Source: JAVBLU01 sp031553225
Lineage (GTDB): Bacteria > Bacillota > Clostridia > Christensenellales > UBA1750
NCBI GenBank assembly: GCA_031553225.1
Contig: JAVBLU010000010.1
Span: forward strand, 67,703-131,702
DNA: 64,000 nucleotides
Direction: 5' to 3'
Below the pieces are notes generated by a model, which had not been told where the DNA came from, ran no database searches, and was given only the letters and a program-made list of their open reading frames with translations. A program made the position numbers and the translations under genes. Within the stretch, counting starts at the first letter, position 1. Every line of letters starts with the position of its first letter. Of the stretch, positions 57,225 to 64,000 are shown piece after piece.

Positions 57225-57732
57225 CGTCGCTCACCTGCGCTTCGTCAATCGTCTGCTCGCCCCGCTGAAGCGACACCATACCCGTGCGCACGATCTCCAG
57301 CACGCCGTACTCCTTCATCATGGCGATAAAGGCGGCGTTCTTGTCCGCCTCGCCCGTCAGTTCCAGGGTGATAGCGGTGGGGCAAATATCGATGATGCGC
57401 GCGCGAAACACCGAGGCAATCTGCATCACCTCGCCGCGCGTTTGCGCGCTGGAGCGCACCTTGCACAGCACAAGCTCGCGCCCCAGCGAATCGTCGCGGG
57501 GCAGAAGCGCCACGCGCCGCACGGGCTGAAGCTTACGCAGCTGCTGTATGATCTGGTCAAGCACGCGCTCGTCGCACGCTACGCGAATGGTCATGCGGGA
57601 AACGGCGGCCTCCTGCGTCTCGCCCACGGCGAGCGAGGCGATGTTGAAACCGCGACGGGAAAACAGCCCGGATACCCGGGACAGAACGCCCGGCGCGTTG
57701 TCTACGAGCACGGCCAGTGTATGCATCGTCAT
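57211..57732 (-). CDS. ilvN: acetolactate synthase small (regulatory) subunit
   Basis: The 173-residue regulatory subunit with an N-terminal ACT domain (about residues 3-75; LAVLVDNAPGVLSRVSGLFSRRGFNI) and a C-terminal ACT-like domain. It activates IlvB and gives valine feedback. ATG 57732 lies eight bases after GGAGG. It lies 34 bases after ilvB. Confidence 0.93.
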   Translation of the reverse strand: MTMHTLAVLVDNAPGVLSRVSGLFSRRGFNIASLAVGETQEAAVSRMTIRVACDERVLDQIIQQLRKLQPVRRVALLPRDDSLGRELVLCKVRSSAQTRGEVMQIASVFRARIIDICPTAITLELTGEADKNAAFIAMMKEYGVLEIVRTGMVSLQRGEQTIDEAQVSDDDAV

Positions 57733-57766
57733 GGGCGGCACCTCCGCGATCATCTAAGCGTTTATA

Positions 57767-59362
57767 CTAGCGCAGCAGGGAGACGAACTGATCCTTGCGC
57801 AGAGCGCACCGCAGCAGCATCGGCATGCGGTTTGCGACGCACCGGCGGGCGTGCGCGCTCAGCGCGTCCGGGGAAGACACATCGTGCGCCTCGATGCCGT
57901 ACGCGGCCGCAAGCGCCGTATAGTCGGGCGCGCCGCCAATGTCCACGGCGATGTGCCGGCCCTCGCACAGCAGGGTTTGCCATTGGCGCACCATACCCAG
58001 CGAGCCGTTGTCCATCAGCAGAATGAGGATGGGCAGCCGCTGCCCGGCGAGGGTGCTCAGCTCCGGCGCGTTCATGCGAAAACTTCCGTCGCCCGTAACG
58101 AGCGCCACGGCGCGATCGGGGCAGGCGAGCTGCGCGCCGATGGCTGCGCCCAGGCCGAAGCCCATCGTGCCAAGGCCGCCGCTCGTTAGAAAAGTGCGTG
58201 GCTGCTCAAAGGGGAAGAATTGCGCCGTGAAGAGCTGGTGCTGCCCAACGTCCGTGGCCACAATGGCGTCGGGCGGGAGTGCCTCGCGCAGGGCGAGCAG
58301 CATCTGCCGCGGGCCAAAGCCCCGCTTGGCAGGGGTTGGTTGCTGAAAGGCCGCCCAGGGAGCGCGGTCCTCGTCCGGGAGATGGGCGAGCAGGCCGCGC
58401 AGCGCCTCGTCGGCCGGACCGAGCAGATGCTGCGCTACGGTCACGTTCTTGTTGATCTCCGCGCGGTCGATGTCGATGTGCAGGATGGCCTGCCGGCCGG
58501 GCGCCTCGGGAAGGGCCCGGTCGGAGAAGCGCGTGCCCACGGCGATGATGAGGTCGCACATACGCAGAGCCCGCTTCATCCGCGGCGTCCCGTGCTGGCC
58601 GATGAGGCCCAGGGACAGCGGATCGCTGCAGGGGAAGGCCGACACGCCCATGAGAGTGGTCGCCACGGGCGCGCCCAAGCGGTAGGCCAGCGCGGCGAGC
58701 ATGCGCTGGGCATCTCCGCGCAGCGCTCCTCCGCCCGCAAGAAGCAGGGGCCTTGCGCTGTGCATAACGAGCGCGGCGGCCTTTTGCAGCGCGCTTTCGC
58801 CGATGGGCGCACCGCCGCTCTGACGTGTCGGAGGAGGCAGCTCTTCCGTATCCTCGCACGCCGTCTCCTGCACGTCGCGCGGCAGGTCCACAAGCACCGG
58901 GCCGGGGCGTCCTTCCCGCGCGAGGGCAAACGCCGCGCGCAGCACGCCGCGCAGCGCGCGCACGTCCTTCACGATCCAGTTGTGCTTGGTGATCGCCTGG
59001 GTGATGCCGGTGATGTCAATCTCCTGAAAGGCATCCGTGCCGATTTGGTACGTGGGCACGTTGCCTGTGAGGAACACCACGGGCGTGGAGTCCATATAAG
59101 CGGTGGCGATGCCTGTCACCAGGTTCGTAGCGCCCGGGCCGGACGTGGCGATGCACACCGCGGTGGTTCCGCTCGCGCGGGCGAAGCCATCGGCCATATG
59201 CGCGCCGCCCTGCTCATGCGCGGGTACAATCAGGCGCAGTTCGCTGCGGCGGTACAATTCGTCAAACAAGGGCAGCACGGCCCCGCCCGGGTAACCGAAG
59301 AGCGTGTGTACACCCTGCTCCAGCAGACATTCGCACACGATTTGCGCGCCCGTATGCCGCAC
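57767..59362 (-). CDS. ilvB: acetolactate synthase large (catalytic) subunit
   Basis: A 531-residue ThDP-dependent enzyme making 2-acetolactate or 2-aceto-2-hydroxybutyrate. The catalytic Glu50 is in VPAHEQGGAHMADGF, FGYPGGAVLP precedes it, and the ThDP/Mg motif GDGSFRMN is intact. GTG 59362 is preferred over GTG 59371: AGGGG lies eight bases upstream and the product then begins MRHTGAQI like other IlvB proteins. No ilvC, ilvD or leu gene is next to it. Confidence 0.93.
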   Translation of the reverse strand: MRHTGAQIVCECLLEQGVHTLFGYPGGAVLPLFDELYRRSELRLIVPAHEQGGAHMADGFARASGTTAVCIATSGPGATNLVTGIATAYMDSTPVVFLTGNVPTYQIGTDAFQEIDITGITQAITKHNWIVKDVRALRGVLRAAFALAREGRPGPVLVDLPRDVQETACEDTEELPPPTRQSGGAPIGESALQKAAALVMHSARPLLLAGGGALRGDAQRMLAALAYRLGAPVATTLMGVSAFPCSDPLSLGLIGQHGTPRMKRALRMCDLIIAVGTRFSDRALPEAPGRQAILHIDIDRAEINKNVTVAQHLLGPADEALRGLLAHLPDEDRAPWAAFQQPTPAKRGFGPRQMLLALREALPPDAIVATDVGQHQLFTAQFFPFEQPRTFLTSGGLGTMGFGLGAAIGAQLACPDRAVALVTGDGSFRMNAPELSTLAGQRLPILILLMDNGSLGMVRQWQTLLCEGRHIAVDIGGAPDYTALAAAYGIEAHDVSSPDALSAHARRCVANRMPMLLRCALRKDQFVSLLR

Positions 59363-59386
59363 GGCCAACACCCCCTAACGCTCCCA

Positions 59387-59415
59387 TATATAGCATAACC
59401 CGGGACAAGCGTCAA
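59387..59415 (-). promoter_or_regulatory. promoter of the ilvB-ilvN-cimA operon
   Basis: On the minus strand TTGACG (59415-59410), a 17-base spacer and TATATA (59392-59387). The predicted leader is only about 20 bases, so no T-box or leader-peptide attenuator fits between promoter and gene. Confidence 0.75.
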
Positions 59416-59510
59416 TTCCAAGCATGGAAAAACGCTGCTTTGGCACCATAAAGAGTGCGCAGGCGACGGGTCCGGAAAGGCGTTTTTTGCGGCGATTTGC
59501 GCGGCCTGTG

Positions 59511-59539
59511 TTGCCAGATATCATACCGCTGTGTATAAT
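59511..59539 (+). promoter_or_regulatory. promoter of zapA
   Basis: TTGCCA (59511-59516), 17-base spacer, consensus TATAAT (59534-59539), about 43 bases before the zapA GTG. It is divergent from the ilvB promoter. Confidence 0.75.
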
Positions 59540-59581
59540 GAGAAAAAAGGATGAAATAGATCAGTACGGAGGCTGAGCGGC

Positions 59582-59917
59582 GTGGCCAAAACCAGGACGA
59601 TTGTCCACATTGGGGGACGCGAGTACCCCATCATCGCCAACGAATCGGCGGAGTACATCCACCGCGTCGCTCTGTATGTCGACCGGCGCATGGGGGAAAT
59701 CAGCGCGGCGTCGCGCGTATCGGCCAACCTGTTGGCGGTGCTCACCTGCATCAACGTGGCGGACGAGCTGCTCAAGGCGCAGGACGAGCTGATACGCGTG
59801 CGTAAGGAGCTCAACGACGCGCAGCAGGCCCAGGTACAGATGCAGCGGGAAAACGCGCTGCTCAAGTCCGGGCGCGCGCCCGTCACCGCTCAGGACATCA
59901 AGCCCAAGGCCACCTGA
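59582..59917 (+). CDS. zapA: cell division protein ZapA
   Basis: A 111-residue ZapA-family protein that bundles FtsZ filaments. The N-terminal domain (IVHIGGREYPIIANESAEYI and VDRRMGEI) is followed by a long coiled coil rich in Glu, Gln and Lys (about 55-95). GGAGG precedes the GTG start. A terminator separates it from the U32 gene, a common neighbour of zapA in Clostridia. Confidence 0.9.
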   Translation: MAKTRTIVHIGGREYPIIANESAEYIHRVALYVDRRMGEISAASRVSANLLAVLTCINVADELLKAQDELIRVRKELNDAQQAQVQMQRENALLKSGRAPVTAQDIKPKAT

Positions 59918-59938
59918 GCCGCCCATCCCCGGATTTTG

Positions 59939-59963
59939 CGGCGCTCGCAAGGGCGCCGTTTTT
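59939..59963 (+). terminator. intrinsic terminator between zapA and the U32 gene
   Basis: CGGCGC (59939-59944) and GCGCCG (59953-59958) form a 6-bp stem followed by TTTTT. The next gene's ribosome binding site (AAGGAGGG) begins just afterwards, so some read-through may supply it. Confidence 0.65.
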
Positions 59964-59983
59964 GTTGTTAAGGAGGGAGCGCT

Positions 59984-62311
59984 GTGCCGGAGATTCTATC
60001 GCCCGCCGGAAACCGCCAGGCCCTGGAGGCGGCAGTGCAATGCGGCGCGGACGCGGTGTACCTGGGCGCGAGCGCTTTCTCAGCGCGCGCATTGGCGGGC
60101 AACTTCGGCCCGGACGATCTGCAGGATGCGGTGCGCTACGCGCATGTGCGCGGACGGCGCATATATCTGGCGGTGAACACCCTGCTGCACGACCAGGAAA
60201 TGCCGCGTCTCCGTGAGGTCGCCGCCGACGCGGCGCGCGCGGGCGTGGACGCGATTATCGTGCAGGACGTGGGCGTTCTGTCCGTTTTACGGCAACTATT
60301 GCCTGACATGCCCTTTCACGCCAGCACGCAGATGGCCGTGCACAGCCTGCAAGGCGCGCAGGTGGCCCGGCGCCTGGGCTGCTGCCGGGTGGTGCTCGCC
60401 AGGGAGTGCAGCCTTGCGCAGGCACGCGAGATTGCGGCCGCCGGCCCGGAGGTGGAGGTGTTCGCACACGGCGCGCTATGCGTGGCGCAGTCCGGCCAGT
60501 GCCTCATGTCGAGCATGGCGGGCGGCCGCAGCGGCAACCGGGGCCGGTGCGCGCAACCCTGCCGCCAGATGTATGAGATGAACGGGCGGGGCGCTTATCT
60601 GCTCTCGCCCAAGGATTTGTGCATGCTAGGCCACATGGCTGCCCTTGTGGAAAGCGGGGCGGCGGCGCTGAAGATCGAGGGCCGCATGAAGCGGCCGCAG
60701 TACGTGGCCGCCGTGACGCGCGCGTACCGCCAGGCGTTGGACGAGGCTTTGGAAGGGCGCGCCTTCGACGCGGAAGCGGCGGCACAGGACGTAAAGCGCG
60801 CCTTTCACCGCGGAGGCTTCACCACCGGGCATTTGCTGGGCAGCGTGCAGGACGAAGCGTTTCTGAGCACCGAGCGCCCCGGGCACGAGGGCCTGCCGGT
60901 CGGGTGGATCGACTCGGTGGGGCGCGGCATGGCGCAGGCGACGCTCACCGCGCCGCTCACAGCGGGCGACGGGCTGGAGGCGCGGGGCGCGGGGGAGGGT
61001 GGGGGCGTCAGCGTAACGCAAAGCGCGCCGGCCGGCCGGGCTCATCTGCGCGTACCCGCGCAGGTGAAGGCAGGCATGGCGCTGTACCGAACAACCGACG
61101 CCGCGCAGGACGCATCCATCGCCGCATACCTGCGCGAGGAGCACGCAGCCGCGCCCGTGCGGCTCACCCTTACCGTACGCATCGGCGCGCCTGCCGAGCT
61201 TCTGGCGGAGGATGCGCAAGGACGCTCCGCGCGCGCTACGTCCGGGCAGAGCGCTGAGCGCACGCTCAGCCGCGCTCTAACTGCGCAGGATTGGGAGAAA
61301 CAGCTGCGCCGCACAGGGGGCACGCCTTTTTGCATTTCATCGGTTGTCCTCCATACGCAGGAGGAGGCCTACCTGTCCGCCGCGCAGCTGAACGCCCTGC
61401 GCCGGGACGCGCTTGACGCGCTAGCTGAACACCGCATTCTGGCCGCCCGCCCGTTTCTTGAACCCGCATCTCTTCCGGCCATGCCGGATACTGTGTTTTC
61501 TGTACATAAAACCGCCCGCCCGTCACAGTGGTTTGCTCAGGTCGCCACGGCCGAGCAGGCGCGCACATGCGCGCGCGCCGGGGTGGAGCGCGTGCTGTGG
61601 CACCCTGCGGACTTTCGGCCGGAGTCGCTGGAGCGCGCGTCGGCGGGGCTGCCGGATGGCGTTTGGCTGCACCTGCCACCCTGCCTGTCCACCGGCGCAT
61701 TGAAGAGCGTGTGCGCGTGGGTGACGGCCTGCGGGCGCTTCAGCGGATACGTCGCAGCGAACATTGGCCAGGTGGGTGCGATTCCGTTGCCTTTTATGGC
61801 GGATGCCTCACTTCACTGCATGAATCTGTTCGCGGCCGGGAGCTGGATTTCCCTGGGCGCGGAGCGCGTAACGCTCAGCCCGGAGCTCTCCAGGGCACAG
61901 AGCGCGCCGCTGCTTGCCGCCGTTCCCTGCGATGTGCGCGTATACGGCCGCGAAGCGCTGATGAACCTGCGCCACTGCCCGGCGCGCGCGGCCGGAGCGA
62001 GCTGCGACCGCATGGGCGGCGGGTGCGCGGCGCACGGACTTTGGCTTACCTCGCATCTGCGGCAGCGCTTCCCGCTTTGGCCGCTGCACGCGCAGGACGG
62101 CTGCACGGTTCAGGTGCTCAACGCGCCCATCCTGTCGCTCCACCGCGAGATCGGCGAGCTGACGGACATGGGCGCGGCCTCCCTGCGCGCCGTGTTCCGC
62201 GAGGAGACGCCGGAGGAATGCGCGCGCATCCTGCGCGCGCTGCGCGACCCCGCCTCCCAGCTGCACGGCGAAGGGTACACGCGCGGCCATTGGCTGCGCG
62301 GCGTGGAGTAA
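59984..62311 (+). CDS. peptidase U32 family protein with DUF3656 (RlhA-like)
   Basis: A 775-residue U32 protein. The U32 signature is seen around residues 158-175 (EVFAHGALCVAQSGQC, then LMSS), followed by GNRGRCAQPCRQMY with further Cys residues. The middle part fits DUF3656. E. coli RlhA, of similar architecture, hydroxylates C2501 in 23S rRNA, and TrhP acts on tRNA U34; peptidase action is doubtful for such members. A second set of Cys near the end (NLRHCPARAAGASC, then GGGC) is also typical. The GTG start follows AAGGAGGG by about seven bases. Confidence 0.88.
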   Translation: MPEILSPAGNRQALEAAVQCGADAVYLGASAFSARALAGNFGPDDLQDAVRYAHVRGRRIYLAVNTLLHDQEMPRLREVAADAARAGVDAIIVQDVGVLSVLRQLLPDMPFHASTQMAVHSLQGAQVARRLGCCRVVLARECSLAQAREIAAAGPEVEVFAHGALCVAQSGQCLMSSMAGGRSGNRGRCAQPCRQMYEMNGRGAYLLSPKDLCMLGHMAALVESGAAALKIEGRMKRPQYVAAVTRAYRQALDEALEGRAFDAEAAAQDVKRAFHRGGFTTGHLLGSVQDEAFLSTERPGHEGLPVGWIDSVGRGMAQATLTAPLTAGDGLEARGAGEGGGVSVTQSAPAGRAHLRVPAQVKAGMALYRTTDAAQDASIAAYLREEHAAAPVRLTLTVRIGAPAELLAEDAQGRSARATSGQSAERTLSRALTAQDWEKQLRRTGGTPFCISSVVLHTQEEAYLSAAQLNALRRDALDALAEHRILAARPFLEPASLPAMPDTVFSVHKTARPSQWFAQVATAEQARTCARAGVERVLWHPADFRPESLERASAGLPDGVWLHLPPCLSTGALKSVCAWVTACGRFSGYVAANIGQVGAIPLPFMADASLHCMNLFAAGSWISLGAERVTLSPELSRAQSAPLLAAVPCDVRVYGREALMNLRHCPARAAGASCDRMGGGCAAHGLWLTSHLRQRFPLWPLHAQDGCTVQVLNAPILSLHREIGELTDMGAASLRAVFREETPEECARILRALRDPASQLHGEGYTRGHWLRGVE

Positions 62312-62423
62312 TGCTGCCCGCCGTTGCGCTTTCGCACGCCGTCCGGCTGGGCGTATTCCGCCTGCCGTAAACAGGCGAAGACGGTTGTGCCGCGCATCGC
62401 CGTGCCCCGCGCCCCCCGTCTGT

Positions 62424-62460
62424 AAGAGCGCGCCCGCGGACGAACCGCGGGCGCGCTCTT
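62424..62460. terminator. bidirectional terminator between U32 gene and asd
   Basis: AAGAGCGCGCCCGCGG (62424-62439) and CCGCGGGCGCGCTCTT (62445-62460) form a perfect 16-bp stem with a 5-base loop, placed between convergent genes. The bases 62312-62423 show no gene. Confidence 0.8.
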
Positions 62461-62476
62461 AGCGATATGCTGTTTG

Positions 62477-63553
62477 CTAGATGTACTTCTTGGCTACGAG
62501 CAGCTCGGCCGTCAACACAGCCCCGCCGGCAGCACCGCGTAGCGTGTTGTGCGACAGGCACACAAAGCGGTAGTCAAGAAGGGAGTCCGGACGCAGGCGG
62601 CCGACGGTTACGCCCATGCCGCGCTCAAAGTCGCGGTCGAGCAGCGTCTGCGGGCGGTTGTCCTCCTCGAAGTACTTGAGGAAGGGCTTCGGCGCCGAGG
62701 GAAGGTTCAGCTTCTGCGGCTCGCCTTCAAAGGCAAGCCAGGCGGCCTTCATCTCCTCGATGGAGGGTTTCTTGTCGAACTTGACCGTTACGGTGGCCAG
62801 GTGCCCGTTCGTGACGGGCACGCGGATGCACTGCGCGGAGATGACGGGCGCCGTGGCGTTGACGATGGCCCCGTCTTGCACGCCGCCCCACAGCTTGAGG
62901 GGTTCCTGCTCGGACTTCTCCTCCTCGCCGCCAATGTAGGGGATGACGTTGTCAATCATCTCCGGCCAACTGTCAAAGGTCTTTCCGGCGCCGGAGATGG
63001 CCTGATACGTGCTGACGAACACCTGGGATATGCCAAAGTGGCGCAGCGGATGAAGCGCGGGTACATAGCTTTGGATGGAGCAGTTGGGCTTGACGGCGAT
63101 GAAGCCACGCCGGGTGCCCAAACGGGCGCGCTGCGCCTGTATGACGGCCGCGTGCTCGGGGTTGATCTCCGGCACCATCATAGGCACGTCCGCAAGGTTT
63201 CGGCAGGCGGAGTTGTTGCTGATCACAGGGATCTCCGCCTTGGCGTATGCCTCCTCCAGCGCGCGGGTATCGGGCTTTGGCATATCCACCGCGCAGAACA
63301 CAAGGTCCACCTGCGCGGCCACGCCGGCCACGTCCATGGCGTCCGCTACGGGCATGTTGCGCACGCTTTGAGGGATGGCCACGTCCATAGCCCAGCGGCC
63401 GTCCACGGCCTTTTCGTAGGTCTGGCCGGCCGAACGGGAAGAGGCGGCCAGGGAGGTGATGGTAAACCAGGGATGATCGGCGAGCAGGAGCACGAAGCGC
63501 TGCCCAACCATGCCGGTTGCGCCGATGATGCCTACGCGTAGCTTTTGATTCAC
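62477..63553 (-). CDS. asd: aspartate-semialdehyde dehydrogenase (archaeal/fungal type)
   Basis: Reduces aspartyl phosphate to aspartate semialdehyde for lysine, threonine and methionine synthesis. The 358-residue product has the NADP-binding GATGMVGQRF (residues 11-20), the catalytic Cys158 in VKPNCSIQSY and the IRVPVTNGH substrate region. Length and sequence fit the archaeal/fungal branch (TIGR00978) rather than the E. coli type. The GTG start lies eight bases after AAAGGAG. It follows thrS by 36 bases with no promoter in between. Confidence 0.93.
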   Translation of the reverse strand: MNQKLRVGIIGATGMVGQRFVLLLADHPWFTITSLAASSRSAGQTYEKAVDGRWAMDVAIPQSVRNMPVADAMDVAGVAAQVDLVFCAVDMPKPDTRALEEAYAKAEIPVISNNSACRNLADVPMMVPEINPEHAAVIQAQRARLGTRRGFIAVKPNCSIQSYVPALHPLRHFGISQVFVSTYQAISGAGKTFDSWPEMIDNVIPYIGGEEEKSEQEPLKLWGGVQDGAIVNATAPVISAQCIRVPVTNGHLATVTVKFDKKPSIEEMKAAWLAFEGEPQKLNLPSAPKPFLKYFEEDNRPQTLLDRDFERGMGVTVGRLRPDSLLDYRFVCLSHNTLRGAAGGAVLTAELLVAKKYI

Positions 63554-63589
63554 TTATATCGCTCCTTTACGGCGTTTATGTGCTGGCGG

Positions 63590-64000
63590 TTACTCGGGTA
63601 GCGCAAGCTCGCTGATCTCTTTGTGAATGCGCTGCAGGAACGTCTCGGGCAGCATAGCGCCCAGGTCGCCTTCGCGGCGCGCACGCACTGCCAACAGCCC
63701 TTCCTCGGCCTCTTTGTCGCCCAGCACGATCATGTAGGGGATCTTCTCCACCTGCGCTTCGCGGATCTTGTATCCAATCTTCTCGTTGCGGTTGTCAATC
63801 GTCACGCGCAGCCCTTCGCTGCGCATTCGCTCCGCCACCTGCCCGGCGAAGTACTCCGCCCGGTCGGTAATGGTCAGCAAGCGCACCTGCTCGGGCGCGA
63901 GCCACGTGGGCATGGCCCCTGCGAATTTTTCGATGAGCAGGGCCAGCGTGCGCTCGTAGCAGCCGATAGACGTGCGGTGGATGACGATGGGGTGGCGTTT
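63590..64000 (-). CDS. thrS: threonyl-tRNA synthetase, C-terminal part (cut by window edge)
   Basis: The last 136 residues of ThrRS. The frame is open to base 64000 and begins with RHPIVIHRTSIGCYER, the class II motif 3 region, then FAGAMPTWLAPEQVRLL and the anticodon-binding domain (IDNRNEKIGYKIREAQVEKIPYM, encoded at about 63703-63795). The rest of the gene lies beyond the window. It is upstream of asd on the same strand, so threonine charging and threonine precursor synthesis may share a transcript. Confidence 0.93.
   Translation of the reverse strand, partial: KRHPIVIHRTSIGCYERTLALLIEKFAGAMPTWLAPEQVRLLTITDRAEYFAGQVAERMRSEGLRVTIDNRNEKIGYKIREAQVEKIPYMIVLGDKEAEEGLLAVRARREGDLGAMLPETFLQRIHKEISELALPE

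Noticed and set aside
58220..59398. 392-codon plus-strand frame opposite ilvB
   Set aside because: ilvB motifs are intact and the promoter points the other way.

Overview
The window is G+C-rich DNA from an endospore-forming, anaerobe-type Bacillota, most likely a Clostridia lineage. The evidence is the sporulation and germination set: spoIIP, the spoIIA operon (spoIIAA-spoIIAB-sigF), spoIVA, a gerABC-type receptor operon and a CotH-type protein. Conserved Firmicutes blocks agree: radical SAM/DUF2344/RNase G, tmk next to an Orn/Lys/Arg-decarboxylase-fold gene, and yerC-pcrA-ligA. GTG and TTG starts are common, and ATGA or GTGA stop/start overlaps tie many genes into operons. The genus cannot be fixed from sequence alone.

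Layout. 0.1-8.6 kb (+): spoIIP, then radical SAM-DUF2344-rng, decarboxylase-fold enzyme-HAD-tmk-ACT. 8.6-16.5 kb (+): FHA protein and zinc-ribbon Ser/Thr kinase, HMA metallochaperone-like protein, cysK, mnmA, galE, aldose epimerase-like protein, DNA alkylation repair protein. 16.6-28.2 kb (-): an envelope-stress-like operon (LemA-like, TPM domain, PspA, Cys-rich protein) with its own promoter, a HypE-like AIR synthase, then ligA, methyltransferase, two paralogous Cof-type HAD phosphatases, pcrA, yerC and a FAH-family enzyme. 28.2-36.1 kb (+): diguanylate cyclase, DUF2500 protein, a MarR-controlled heterodimeric ABC exporter, a URO-D family protein. 36.2-38.2 kb (-): DJ-1/PfpI protein and MATE exporter.

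38.4-47.1 kb (+): cotH-VTC-DUF4956 cluster, spoIIA operon, a Gly-rich protein with an Ig-like end whose Shine-Dalgarno lies in a hairpin, and a NIF3-like gene interrupted by an in-frame TAG. 47.1-59.4 kb (-): a second URO-D-like gene, the ger operon with a tiny two-helix membrane protein, spoIVA, a NUDIX-MazG fusion and the branched-chain operon ilvB-ilvN-cimA. 59.5-64.0 kb: zapA and a U32/DUF3656 peptidase family protein (+), then asd and the C-terminal part of thrS (-) running off the window.

The most unusual items are the interrupted NIF3-like gene, the hairpin-masked gene after sigF, the Cys-rich partner of PspA, the NUDIX-MazG fusion, the small membrane protein ending the ger operon and several palindromes at promoters. 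I found no CRISPR array, prophage, transposase, rRNA, tRNA or recognisable riboswitch. Most other gene content is ordinary chromosomal core.
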